Shown in pieces: positions 5,779 to 14,170 of a stretch of 64,000 bases of DNA (positions within the stretch are counted from its first letter, which is position 1; each line of letters opens with the position of its first letter). Below the pieces are notes generated by a model. It had not been told where the DNA came from. It made no database searches and saw only the letters and a list, made by a program, of their open reading frames with translations. Source of the stretch: Amycolatopsis iheyensis (GTDB lineage: Bacteria > Actinomycetota > Actinomycetes > Mycobacteriales > Pseudonocardiaceae); contig NZ_JAMXQV010000023.1 of assembly GCF_024703995.1 (NCBI RefSeq), forward strand, positions 1 to 64,000, given 5' to 3'. Made by a program: the position numbers and the translations under genes.

Positions 5779-8292
5779 ATGAGCAACCCTTACGAGCGCC
5801 CACGAGTCCCGGACAAGGTCGGTGTCGACGGTCTGGAGGCCAAGTGGGTACCCGTATGGGAGTCCACCGGCGCCTACCGCTTCGACCGCACGAAGACGCG
5901 CGAAGAGATCTACTCGATCGACACGCCGCCGCCGACGGTCAGCGGGTCGCTGCACATCGGGCACGTGTTCTCCTACACCCACACCGACGTCCTCGCGCGG
6001 TTCCAGCGGATGCGCGGGCGCGAGGTGTTCTACCCGATGGGCTGGGACGACAACGGCCTGCCGACCGAACGCCGCGTGCAGAACCACTTCGGCGTGCGCT
6101 GCGAACCTTCGCTGCCCTACGACCCGGACTTCCGCGCCCCGGAAAAGCCGGGCAAGGACGTGGTCTCGATCTCGCGGCGCAACTTCGTCGAGCTGTGCGA
6201 GTCGCTGACCGAGACCGACGAGCAGGTCTTCGAGCAGCTGTGGCGGCAGATCGGGCTCTCGGTCGACTGGACGATGACCTACCAGACGATCGGGCACGAG
6301 TCGCGGCTGATCTCGCAGCGCGCGTTCCTGCGCAACCTCGAGCGTGGCGAGGCCTACCAGGCGGAAGCGCCGACGCTGTGGGACGTCTCGTTCCGCACCG
6401 CCGTCGCCCAGGCCGAGCTGGAGGACCGCGAACGCCCCGGCGCCTTCCACGACCTCGCGTTCACCGGGCCGGACGGCGCCGACGTCGTCATCGCGACGAC
6501 GCGGCCGGAGCTGCTGCCCGCGTGCGTCGCCCTGGTGGCGCACCCCGATGACGAGCGCTTCAAGCCGCTCTTCGGGAAGTCCGTGACGACGCCGGTGTTC
6601 GGCGTCGAGGTGCCCGTCGTGGCGCACCACCTCGCGGACCCCGAAAAGGGCCGCGGGATCGCGATGGTGTGCACGTTCGGGGACACCACCGACGTCACCT
6701 GGTGGCGCGAGCTGCGGCTGGCCACGCGGGTGGTGCTGGGCCGCGACGGCCGGTTCCTGCCGGACGCGCCGTCCGGCGTGCCTTCGGACGCGTACGCGCG
6801 GCTGGTCGGCAAGACCGTCCACACGGGACGCGAGATCATGGTCCGCCTGCTGCGCGAAGCCGGGGCCCTGCACGGGGAACCGCGGCCGATCACGCACGCG
6901 GTGAAGTTCTACGAACGGGGCGACAAGCCCCTGGAGATCGTCGCCAGCCGGCAGTGGTACCTGCGCAACGGCGGGAACGACGCCGCGTTCCGGGAGAAGA
7001 TGCTGGCGCGCGGCGAAGAGCTGAACTGGGTGCCGAAGCACATGCGCGTCCGGTACTCGTCGTGGGTGGAGAACCTGGCCGGTGACTGGCTGATCAGCCG
7101 CCAGCGGTTCTTCGGCGTGCCGATCCCGCTCTGGTACCGGCTCGACGCGAGTGGCGAGCCGGACCACGACGCGCGTCTGCTGCCGGATGCGCTGCCGGTC
7201 GACCCGAGCAGTGACGTCCCGCCGGGCTTCACCGAGGAGCAGCGCGGCGTGCCGGGCGGGTTCACCGCCGATCCCGATGTGATGGACACCTGGGCGACGT
7301 CGTCGCTGACGCCGCAGATCGTCGGCCGCTGGAGCCTCGACGACGACCTGTTCGCGCGCGTTTTCCCGATGGACCTGCGGCCGCAGGCGCACGAGATCAT
7401 CCGCACCTGGCTGTTTTCGACGGCGGTGCGCGCGGAGCTGGAGCACGGCGTGCTGCCGTGGCGGGCGGCGTCGATCGCGGGCTGGGTGCTCGACCCGGAC
7501 CGCAAGAAGATGTCGAAGTCCAAGGGCAACGTGACGACACCGGTGGACCTGCTGGAGCGCTTCGGTTCCGACGCGGTCCGCTACTGGGCCGCGAGCGCGC
7601 GCCCCGGCGTCGACACGGCGGTGGACGAGGGCCAGATGAAGGTCGGCCGCCGCCTGGCGACGAAGCTGCTCAACGCGAGCCGGTTCGTGCTCGGCCTCGG
7701 CGTGCCTTCACCCGACGCGGTCGCTTCCGAGCCACTGGACCGCGCTTTGCTGGCGTCGCTGGCCACGGTGGTTTCCCAGGCCACGGCGGCGTTGGAGGCG
7801 TTGGACTACGCGCGGGCACTGCAGGTGACGGAGACGTTCTTCTGGACGTTCTGCGACGACTACGTCGAGCTGGTGAAGGGCCGCGCGTACGGCGACCTGG
7901 GTCCGTTGGGAGCCTCTTCGGCCCAGGCGGCGCTGGTGACGGCGTTGTCGGCGGTGCTGCGGCTGTTCGCGCCGTTCCTGCCGTTCGCGACCGAGGAGGT
8001 CTGGTCGTGGTGGCAGGAGGGTTCGGTGCACCGCGCGCCGTGGCCGGCCGTGGCCGCGGCCGACGGTGACCCGGAGCTGCTTTCCCTGGCCGGCGACGTC
8101 ATCGCGGCGGTGCGCCGGGCGAAGACGGACGCGAAGGTGTCGATGCGCACGGCGGTGGAGACGCTGACGGTGACCGGCCCGGCGGAGCTGGTGGCGCGGT
8201 TCAAGCAGATCGAGCCCGACATCCGCGTCGCGGGAGTGATTTCCTCGGCGGAGACCCGCGAAGGCGACTTCGCGGTGCGAGCCGAAGTCTGA
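5779..8292 (+). CDS. valS: Valyl-tRNA synthetase, archaeal-type
   Basis: 837 aa class Ia enzyme charging tRNA-Val. The HIGH motif is HIGH at 59-62 (SGSLHIGH) and KMSKS is at 577-581. The editing (CP1) domain is present (VIATTRPELLPACVALVAHP). Signature blocks are those of archaeal ValRS: GWDDNGLPTE rather than bacterial GTDHAGIATQ, and AMVCTFGDTTDVTWW rather than the TPAHDPND block. The bacterial C-terminal coiled-coil arm is absent; the protein stops after the anticodon-binding domain. Canonical bacterial ValRS is about 870-880 aa and sits next to folC in actinobacteria, so this may be a second copy. The ATG at 5779 has no ribosome site. Confidence 0.92.
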   Translation: MSNPYERPRVPDKVGVDGLEAKWVPVWESTGAYRFDRTKTREEIYSIDTPPPTVSGSLHIGHVFSYTHTDVLARFQRMRGREVFYPMGWDDNGLPTERRVQNHFGVRCEPSLPYDPDFRAPEKPGKDVVSISRRNFVELCESLTETDEQVFEQLWRQIGLSVDWTMTYQTIGHESRLISQRAFLRNLERGEAYQAEAPTLWDVSFRTAVAQAELEDRERPGAFHDLAFTGPDGADVVIATTRPELLPACVALVAHPDDERFKPLFGKSVTTPVFGVEVPVVAHHLADPEKGRGIAMVCTFGDTTDVTWWRELRLATRVVLGRDGRFLPDAPSGVPSDAYARLVGKTVHTGREIMVRLLREAGALHGEPRPITHAVKFYERGDKPLEIVASRQWYLRNGGNDAAFREKMLARGEELNWVPKHMRVRYSSWVENLAGDWLISRQRFFGVPIPLWYRLDASGEPDHDARLLPDALPVDPSSDVPPGFTEEQRGVPGGFTADPDVMDTWATSSLTPQIVGRWSLDDDLFARVFPMDLRPQAHEIIRTWLFSTAVRAELEHGVLPWRAASIAGWVLDPDRKKMSKSKGNVTTPVDLLERFGSDAVRYWAASARPGVDTAVDEGQMKVGRRLATKLLNASRFVLGLGVPSPDAVASEPLDRALLASLATVVSQATAALEALDYARALQVTETFFWTFCDDYVELVKGRAYGDLGPLGASSAQAALVTALSAVLRLFAPFLPFATEEVWSWWQEGSVHRAPWPAVAAADGDPELLSLAGDVIAAVRRAKTDAKVSMRTAVETLTVTGPAELVARFKQIEPDIRVAGVISSAETREGDFAVRAEV

Positions 8293-8308
8293 CCCGGGTG
8301 GGTCGCCG

Positions 8309-9136
8309 TCACGAAGCGGCGGCGGCCCACCAGGCTTCGTCGAGCTCGCCGCGGGCCACGATCTCCGCCGGGCCCGACAGTGTCGAACCACCGCGGGACA
8401 CCGTGACCGACACCCGGCCGCCCGGGATGTCCACTGTGGACGCGCCGGTGTCGGTGCCCGCCAGGTGGAACGCCGCCGCCACCGCGGCCACCGTGCCCGT
8501 GCCGCACGCCCGCGTCTCGCCCACCCCGCGCTCGTGCACGCGCATCCGCAGGGCGCCCTCCCCGAGCCGGTTGACGAACTCCAGGTTGACCCCGTGCGGG
8601 AAGAAGTCGTGGTCGAAGTCGGGCTGGTCGCGCAGGTCCAGGTCCGCCACGTCGTCGTCGAGCAGCGACACCAGGTGCGGGTTGCCGACGTCGACCGCGA
8701 CGCCGGAGAACGGGCGGCCGGCCACGACCGTCACCGACGTGCCGGTGATCGTCGCCGGGCCCATCTCGACCGTCACCGTGCGGTCCGGGTGCACCACCAC
8801 CGGACGGTCGCCCGCCCGGGTGCCGACGACGAACTCGCCTTCGGTGGCCAGCCCGGCGTCGACGAGGTAGCGGGCGAAGACCCGGACGCCGTTGCCGCAC
8901 ATCTCGGCGATCGAGCCGTCGGCGTTGCGGTAGTCCATGAACCACTCGCCCGCGGACGGGACGTCCAATGCGGTGGCGCGCACGATGCGCAGCACACCGT
9001 CGGCCCCGAGGCCGCGTTGGCGGTCGCACAGCGCGGCGATCCTGGCCTCGGTCAGCTCGAGGCGGCCCGCCGCGTCGGGAAGCAGCACGAAGTCGTTCTG
9101 CGTGCCGTGCCCCTTGAGGAACTCGATTCCGCCCAT
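8309..9136 (-). CDS. dapF: DapF, diaminopimelate epimerase
   Basis: 275 aa. Interconverts LL- and meso-diaminopimelate for lysine and peptidoglycan synthesis without a cofactor. Both catalytic cysteines are visible: Cys80 in EMCGNGVRVF and Cys211 in RACGTGTVAA. Substrate-binding motif GHGTQNDFVLL is at residues 9-19. The start MGGIEFLKGHG at 9136 aligns with the family N-terminus; a longer in-frame start would run into miaA. It lies ten bases downstream of miaA, so the two form a miaA-dapF operon as in Mycobacterium. Confidence 0.96.
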   Translation of the reverse strand: MGGIEFLKGHGTQNDFVLLPDAAGRLELTEARIAALCDRQRGLGADGVLRIVRATALDVPSAGEWFMDYRNADGSIAEMCGNGVRVFARYLVDAGLATEGEFVVGTRAGDRPVVVHPDRTVTVEMGPATITGTSVTVVAGRPFSGVAVDVGNPHLVSLLDDDVADLDLRDQPDFDHDFFPHGVNLEFVNRLGEGALRMRVHERGVGETRACGTGTVAAVAAAFHLAGTDTGASTVDIPGGRVSVTVSRGGSTLSGPAEIVARGELDEAWWAAAAS

Positions 9137-9146
9137 AGGGGCAAGA

Positions 9147-10049
9147 TTACCGGCCCAGGGTATCCAGGACGCGTGCGGCCAGCCCGGTCTCGGCGCCGTC
9201 GAACCAGTCGATCCGCTTGTCACGCCGGAACCAGGACCGTTGCTTCCGGACGAAGCGCCGCGTGGCCTGCGCCGTCGCGTCGGCGGCCGCGTCGAAGTCG
9301 CCTTCGCCGTCCAGTTCGGCGAGCACCTGCTGGTAGCCCAGCGCCCGCGACGCCGTCAGCCCGTCGCGCAGGCCGTGCTTTTCCAGCTCGCGCACTTCGT
9401 CGACGAGCCCGGCCTCGAACATCCGCCGGACGCGCTCGTTGACGCGCTCGTCGAGCTCGGCGGGCTCCCGGTCGACGCCGACCACGACCGTGCCGTAGCG
9501 GGCCGGGCCGGGCTTGGGCAGGTTCGCCGAGAACGGCTCGCCGGTGATCTCGATGACCTCGAGGGCGCGCACGATCCGGCGTGTGTTGGTCGGCAGGATC
9601 GCGGCCGCCGCAGCCGGGTCGCGTTCCCCCAACCGGGTGTACAACGCGGGCGTGCCGAGCTCCGCGACCTCGGCCTCCAGCCGGGCGCGCACGGCGGGGT
9701 CGGTGCCCGGGAAGCGCAGGTCGTCGAGCACGGCCTGGACGTAGAGCCCGGACCCGCCGGCGAGCACCGGCACCCGGCCGGCGGCCAGCAGCCGCTCGAT
9801 CTGGGCGCGCGCGTCGCGCTGGTAGGCGGCGACCGACGCCGTCTCGGTGATGTCCAGGACGTCGAGCAGGTGGTGCGGGACGCCGCGGCGTTCGGCCTCG
9901 GTGGCTTTCGCAGTGCCGATGTCCATGCCCCGGTAGAGCTGCAGGGCGTCGGCGTTGACGACTTCGCCGCCCAGTGCCAGCGCCAGGTCCACGGCCAGCG
10001 CGGTCTTGCCGGTGGCCGTCGGGCCGACCACGGCGACAGGGCTGTTCAC
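9147..10049 (-). CDS. miaA: MiaA, tRNA dimethylallyltransferase
   Basis: 300 aa. Transfers the dimethylallyl group to A37 of tRNAs reading UNN codons; the product is the substrate of MiaB, encoded 3 kb away. The P-loop GPTATGKT is at 9-16, the substrate motif NADALQLYRGMDIGTAK at 32-48, and the GGSGLYVQAV and TNTRRIVRALEV motifs follow. The start is GTG at 10049, with a TATCGT -10-like box eight bases upstream and no ribosome site. dapF follows ten bases later. Confidence 0.96.
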   Translation of the reverse strand: MNSPVAVVGPTATGKTALAVDLALALGGEVVNADALQLYRGMDIGTAKATEAERRGVPHHLLDVLDITETASVAAYQRDARAQIERLLAAGRVPVLAGGSGLYVQAVLDDLRFPGTDPAVRARLEAEVAELGTPALYTRLGERDPAAAAAILPTNTRRIVRALEVIEITGEPFSANLPKPGPARYGTVVVGVDREPAELDERVNERVRRMFEAGLVDEVRELEKHGLRDGLTASRALGYQQVLAELDGEGDFDAAADATAQATRRFVRKQRSWFRRDKRIDWFDGAETGLAARVLDTLGR

Positions 10050-10149
10050 GGCGGCTGACGATACCGGCGGGCCGACACGGAGCGTCCACCGGAAGTAGGA
10101 TCACGAGCTTCGAGTGGCTCATCCGGTACCACGGTGCGCGCTGAGCTGC

Positions 10150-10176
10150 TTGAATGCCGACTGGAGGCCGTAGCAT
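10150..10176 (+). promoter_or_regulatory. Possible promoter of the DUF349 gene
   Basis: TTGAAT (10150-10155) and TAGCAT (10171-10176) with a short 15-base spacer. Transcription from here would give an approximately 85-base leader containing two hairpins. Confidence 0.4.
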
Positions 10177-10209
10177 CCGAGCACGGCCCGTGACGACCGC
10201 ATTACCCGG

Positions 10210-10246
10210 CCCCGCTTCCGCGGCGGGGCGCCCGCGCGAGCGGGCG
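10210..10246 (+). promoter_or_regulatory. Two back-to-back hairpins in the DUF349 leader
   Basis: CCCCGC/GCGGGG (10210-10228, 7-base loop) is immediately followed by CGCCCGC-GCGA-GCGGGCG (10229-10246). The AAGGAG ribosome site begins 11 bases later. It may be a leader control element or an mRNA-stabilising structure. Confidence 0.4.
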
Positions 10247-10268
10247 TACAGGCGATAAGGAGCCTGCG

Positions 10269-11582
10269 ATGGCCCAGGAGAACACTTCCACCGGTACCCC
10301 GGCCCCGCACCCGGTGCCGCACGCGCTGCACACCGGGCACGCCGCCCCGCCCGTGCCGCCCGCCGAGCCCACCCCGTCCACCTGGGGCCGGATCGACGAC
10401 GAGGGGACCGTCTACGTCATCACCGCCGAGGGTGAACGCGCGGTCGGTGTCTGGCAGGCAGGCAGCCCCGACGAGGGCCTGGTGCACTACGCCCGCCGCT
10501 TCGACGACGTGCGCACCGAGGTCGAGCTGCTGGAGACCCGGCTGGTCTCCGGCGCCGGCGACCCGAAGCACGCGCTGTCGAGCGCCACCCAGATCCGCGA
10601 CGGGCTGGCCGAAGCCGCCCTGGTCGGCGACCTGGCCGCGCTCGCCGCGCGGCTGGCGTACGTCATCGGGCACGCCGAGAAGGCGCTGGCCAGCGCGAAG
10701 GCGGAGCGCGAGGAGGCCCGCGCGGCCGCCGTCGCCCGCAAGCAGGAGCTGGCCGAGGAGGCCGAGAAGATCGCGGCCGACTCCACCCAGTGGAAGGCGG
10801 CGGGCGATCGGCTGCGCGCGATCCTGGACGAGTGGAAGACGGTCAAGGGCGTCGACCGCAAGACCGACGACGAGCTGTGGAAGCGGTTCTCGAAGGCTCG
10901 CGAGGGCTTCAACCGGCGACGCGGGTCGCACTTCGCCGAGCTGGACAAGCAGCGGGCCTCGGCCAAGCAGCGCAAGGAAGAGCTCATCGCCGAGGCGGAG
11001 GCCATCAGCGAGTCCGAGGACTGGGGCGAGACGGCCGGTCGCTACAAGGACCTGATGACGGAGTGGAAGGCGGCGGGCCGGGCGCCGAAGGACAGCGACG
11101 AGGCGCTGTGGCAGCGCTTCCGCGCGGCACAGGACAAGTTCTTCGCCCGCCGGTCCGCGGTGTTCTCCGAGCGTGACGCCGAGTTCTCGCAGAACGCCTC
11201 CCGCAAGGAGGAGCTGCTGGTCGAGGCCGAGAAGATCGACGCGGCAGCCAACCTGGAGGCGGCGAAGAACGCACTGCGCAAGATCCAGGAGCAGTGGGAC
11301 GAGATCGGCAAGGTCCCCCGCGAGCGCATCCGCGAGCTGGACGGCAGGCTGAAGGCGGTCCAGGACTCGGTCAAGTCGGCCGAGGACACCCGCTGGCGCC
11401 GGACGGACCCGGAGGCGCAGGCGCGGGCGGCGCAGTTCCGGGAGCGCGTCGAGCAGTTCGAGTCCCAGGCCGCCAAGGCGCGTGCCGCCGGCGACGAGCG
11501 GCGCGCGAAGAAGGCCGACGAGCAGGCTGCCCAGTGGCGTGAGTGGCTGCAGGCCGCGGAAGCCGCGGTCGCCGACCGCTGA
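10269..11582 (+). CDS. DUF349 coiled-coil protein (Rv2731 family)
   Basis: 437 aa. After a Pro/His-rich, disordered first 40 residues there is a small domain (WGRIDDEGTVYV) and then tandem DUF349 repeats from about residue 150, each with a DEWKTVKGVDRKTDDELWKR-like core followed by a charged helix. Lys/Glu/Ala-rich helices predict a long coiled coil. AAGGAG lies six bases before the ATG. In M. tuberculosis Rv2731 occupies the same place between the miaA and miaB groups. DUF349 proteins are cytoplasmic and abundant; no enzymatic residues are visible and the function is not established. Transcription ends at the strong stem at 11597-11624. Confidence 0.92.
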   Translation: MAQENTSTGTPAPHPVPHALHTGHAAPPVPPAEPTPSTWGRIDDEGTVYVITAEGERAVGVWQAGSPDEGLVHYARRFDDVRTEVELLETRLVSGAGDPKHALSSATQIRDGLAEAALVGDLAALAARLAYVIGHAEKALASAKAEREEARAAAVARKQELAEEAEKIAADSTQWKAAGDRLRAILDEWKTVKGVDRKTDDELWKRFSKAREGFNRRRGSHFAELDKQRASAKQRKEELIAEAEAISESEDWGETAGRYKDLMTEWKAAGRAPKDSDEALWQRFRAAQDKFFARRSAVFSERDAEFSQNASRKEELLVEAEKIDAAANLEAAKNALRKIQEQWDEIGKVPRERIRELDGRLKAVQDSVKSAEDTRWRRTDPEAQARAAQFRERVEQFESQAAKARAAGDERRAKKADEQAAQWREWLQAAEAAVADR

Positions 11583-11596
11583 GGTTTCGCGCCCGG

Positions 11597-11624
11597 AGGC
11601 CCCCTCGTTCCGGCGAGGGGGCCT
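11597..11624 (+). terminator. Terminator of the DUF349 gene
   Basis: AGGCCCCCTCG (11597-11607) pairs perfectly with CGAGGGGGCCT (11614-11624) around a six-base loop, 14 bases past the stop codon. Confidence 0.88.
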
Positions 11625-11729
11625 TCGGCGGTAATCGGACGGTTAACGCGTCACCCGAAGCGGTGTGAGGCGCTGCACGGCCAGGTGTCTTCCGGCGCTT
11701 TCCGCCGTCGCCGGTGCTGCACTTCGATC

Positions 11730-12161
11730 ATGAGCAAGACATCGAACCTCGTGTCCGCACTGGTCATCGCCTGCACCGTCGCGCTCGCCGCCCCGGCCGT
11801 CGCGCTCGCGGCCACCGGGCCCGCCCCCGCCGTCGTGCACGGCAAGAAGAAGCACAAGGCCAAGGTCGACGCCAAGGCCGACAAGTCACGCGTCAAGGTC
11901 GGCGAGACCACCAGGATCAAGGGCTCGTTCGCCGACCTCGGCGGCGAAGAAGCCATCACCGGCGGGGAGCCCGTCATCGTCCAGCAGCTGCGGGCCGGTG
12001 TCTGGGTGAACCTGACCACCGGCACCTGCCGGCCGAACGGGAACTTCGTGTTCAGCCTGAGCTTCAGCGTTCGCGCCAGCCTGACGCTGCGGGTCTTCCA
12101 CCCGGAGACCGACCTCTACGTCAGCGCCGTGTCCAGCGTCATCGGTCTCGTGGTGATCTAG
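11730..12161 (+). CDS. Small secreted Ig-like protein
   Basis: 143 aa. Signal peptide MSKTSNLVSALVIACTVALA with cleavage near ALAA, then a basic HGKKKHKAK linker and an approximately 90-residue beta-rich domain (VKVGETTRIKGSFADLGGEE; WVNLTTGTCRPNGNF), as in bacterial Ig-like or carboxypeptidase-regulatory-like folds. The ATG at 11730 begins the signal peptide; an upstream in-frame start would add a non-signal Arg-rich stretch. No ribosome site is clear. It converges with the next gene, the stop codons overlapping by four bases. Function unknown; probably a surface or exported binding protein. Confidence 0.75.
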   Translation: MSKTSNLVSALVIACTVALAAPAVALAATGPAPAVVHGKKKHKAKVDAKADKSRVKVGETTRIKGSFADLGGEEAITGGEPVIVQQLRAGVWVNLTTGTCRPNGNFVFSLSFSVRASLTLRVFHPETDLYVSAVSSVIGLVVI

Positions 12162-12631
12162 GACCGCGAGAACGCCGTCCGCATCCACGACACCGCGAGG
12201 CAGATCATCGCGATCCAGGCGATGATCAGGCCGAACCCGGGTCCGCCGCCCGCGGCTCCGCTGGCGTGCGACGACTGCTGCGACCAGATCGCCAGCAGCC
12301 CGTCCACCGAGGCGAACCAGCCGCCGGCGGCGCACACCCAGGCCAGCCACCACCGGCGCGTCACCAGCGCCAGCGCCGAGGCGAGGATGCCGACGCCGGT
12401 CGACGTCGCCGCGAACAGCTGCGGGATGCCGCCGCCCTCGCCGGCCAGCACCTGCCAGCCCGCCTTGTCGCCGACCCACGGCAGGATCAGGCAGACCAGC
12501 AGCACGAACGAGAACACCGCGATGGTGAACCCGCGCCGGCCCAGCTCCACCGTGCGCGACGCGTGGTGGCCCACCTCGTCGATTTCGGCGGCCAGCTCGG
12601 CCAGCTCGCCGTTGCCCTTGGACTCCGTCAC
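12158..12631 (-). CDS. Rv2732c-family membrane protein
   Basis: 157 aa with four predicted membrane segments (FTIAVFSFVLLVCLILPWV; the stretch after FAATSTGVG; WWLAWVCAAGGWFASVDGLL; GLIIAWIAMICLAVSWM) and an N-terminal cytoplasmic segment. The start GTG at 12631 overlaps the miaB stop (GTGA), indicating translational coupling; an alternative GTG is at 12640. The order DUF349 / membrane protein / miaB is the same as Rv2731-Rv2732c-Rv2733c of M. tuberculosis. Function unknown. Confidence 0.88.
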   Translation of the reverse strand: MTESKGNGELAELAAEIDEVGHHASRTVELGRRGFTIAVFSFVLLVCLILPWVGDKAGWQVLAGEGGGIPQLFAATSTGVGILASALALVTRRWWLAWVCAAGGWFASVDGLLAIWSQQSSHASGAAGGGPGFGLIIAWIAMICLAVSWMRTAFSRS

Positions 12632-14109
12632 AGCGCACACCCACTCATCGGCTCGGGCTGGGCGGCCGGGGCGCCGAAGCCCGGCAGGCCCAGCGTGACG
12701 CCGCTCGTCTTCGGCCGCAGCCCTGCTTCCGCGTTGTCACCGGCGCGCGTCCGCCGGTGGGACAGCAGGTCGCCGTCGGCCACCAGGTGGTGCGGCGCGC
12801 CGTAGGTCACCACCGTCTCGACGACGTCACCAGGGCGGACCTGGGCGCCGCCCGGGGTGAAGTGCACCAGGCGGCCGTCGCGGGCGCGGCCGCTCATCCG
12901 GTGCGTCTCGGCGTCCTTGCGGCCCTCGCCCGCGGCGACGAGCAGCTCGACGCGGCGGCCGACGATCTTCTTGTTCTCTTCCCAGGAGATCGCGTTCTGC
13001 AGCTCGACCAGCCGGTCGTAGCGCTCCTGCACGACGGCCTTGGGCAGCTGGTCCGGCATCGTCGCGGCCGGCGTGCCGGGGCGGATCGAGTACTGGAAGG
13101 TGAACGCGCTGGAGAACCGGGCCTGCTCGACGACGTCGAGCGTGGCCTGGAAGTCCTCCTCGGTCTCGCCGGGGAAGCCGACGATGATGTCGGTGGTGAT
13201 GGCCGCGTCCGGCATCGCCGCGCGGACCTCGTCGAGGATCTTCAGGAAGCGCGCCGAGCGGTAGGACCGCTTCATCTCGCGCAGCACCCGGTCGGAGCCG
13301 GACTGCAGCGGCATGTGCAGCTGGTGGCAGACGTTCGGGGTCTCGGCCATGGCTTCGATGACGTCGGAGGTGAACGCGGCCGGGTGCGGCGAGGTGAACC
13401 GCACGCGCTCGAGGCCGTCGATGGCGCCGGCCGCGCGCAGCAGCTTCCCGAAGGCGAGCCGGTCACCGAACTCGACGCCGTAGGAGTTCACGTTCTGCCC
13501 GAGCAGCGTGACCTCGAGCACGCCCTCGGCGACGAGCGCCTCGACCTCGGCGAGGATCTCGCCGGGCCGCCGGTCGCGCTCCTTGCCGCGCAGCGCGGGC
13601 ACGATGCAGAAGGTGCAGGTGTTGTTGCACCCGACGGAGACGGACACCCAGCTCGCGTAGGACGACTCCCGGCGCGCGGGCAGCGTCGAGGGGAAGGTCT
13701 CCAGCGACTCGAGGATCTCGACCTCGGCCTCGGCGTTGTGCCGCGCACGCTCCAGCAGCGTGGGCAGAGACCCGATGTTGTGCGTGCCGAAGACGACGTC
13801 GACCCAGGGCGCGCGCTTGACGATCTCCCCGCGGTCCTTCTGCGCGAGGCACCCGCCGACGGCGATCTGCAGGTCGGGGTTGGCGACCTTGTCGGGCCGC
13901 AGGTGCCCGAGGGTGCCGTAGAGCTTGTTGTCGGCGTTCTCCCGGACGGCGCAGGTGTTGAAGACGATGAGATCGGGCTTGGCCCCGTCTTCGACCGGCG
14001 CGTACCCGGCGTCCTCGAGCTGCCCGGCGAGGCGCTCGGAGTCGTGCACGTTCATCTGGCAGCCGAAGGTGCGGATCTGGTACGCCCTGGGTGCCTGTGT
14101 CTCGGTCAT
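12628..14109 (-). CDS. miaB: MiaB, tRNA-i6A37 methylthiotransferase
   Basis: 493 aa radical-SAM enzyme that adds a methylthio group to i6A37 made by MiaA. The N-terminal UPF0004 domain holds cluster ligands Cys17, Cys53 and Cys87 (TFGCQMN, FNTCAVRE, VGGCLAQK). The radical-SAM CxxxCxxC is Cys161/165/168 in CNNTCTFC. A C-terminal TRAM domain follows (about 385-455). The last 40 residues are a poorly conserved extension. A Rv2732c-like gene is translationally coupled downstream. MiaB, MiaA, DapF and LexA are all within 14 kb, as in mycobacteria. Confidence 0.96.
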   Translation of the reverse strand: MTETQAPRAYQIRTFGCQMNVHDSERLAGQLEDAGYAPVEDGAKPDLIVFNTCAVRENADNKLYGTLGHLRPDKVANPDLQIAVGGCLAQKDRGEIVKRAPWVDVVFGTHNIGSLPTLLERARHNAEAEVEILESLETFPSTLPARRESSYASWVSVSVGCNNTCTFCIVPALRGKERDRRPGEILAEVEALVAEGVLEVTLLGQNVNSYGVEFGDRLAFGKLLRAAGAIDGLERVRFTSPHPAAFTSDVIEAMAETPNVCHQLHMPLQSGSDRVLREMKRSYRSARFLKILDEVRAAMPDAAITTDIIVGFPGETEEDFQATLDVVEQARFSSAFTFQYSIRPGTPAATMPDQLPKAVVQERYDRLVELQNAISWEENKKIVGRRVELLVAAGEGRKDAETHRMSGRARDGRLVHFTPGGAQVRPGDVVETVVTYGAPHHLVADGDLLSHRRTRAGDNAEAGLRPKTSGVTLGLPGFGAPAAQPEPMSGCAL

Positions 14110-14170
14110 CGACTACCAGAGTAAACCCGCGCTCACCTGCTGCTCGTCGGTGCCCTGCGCGGCCGGCCGC

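Noticed and set aside
4528..7446. A 972-codon minus-strand frame opposite the MFS and valS genes
   Set aside because: Composition is typical of a shadow frame, and the opposite strand holds intact family motifs.
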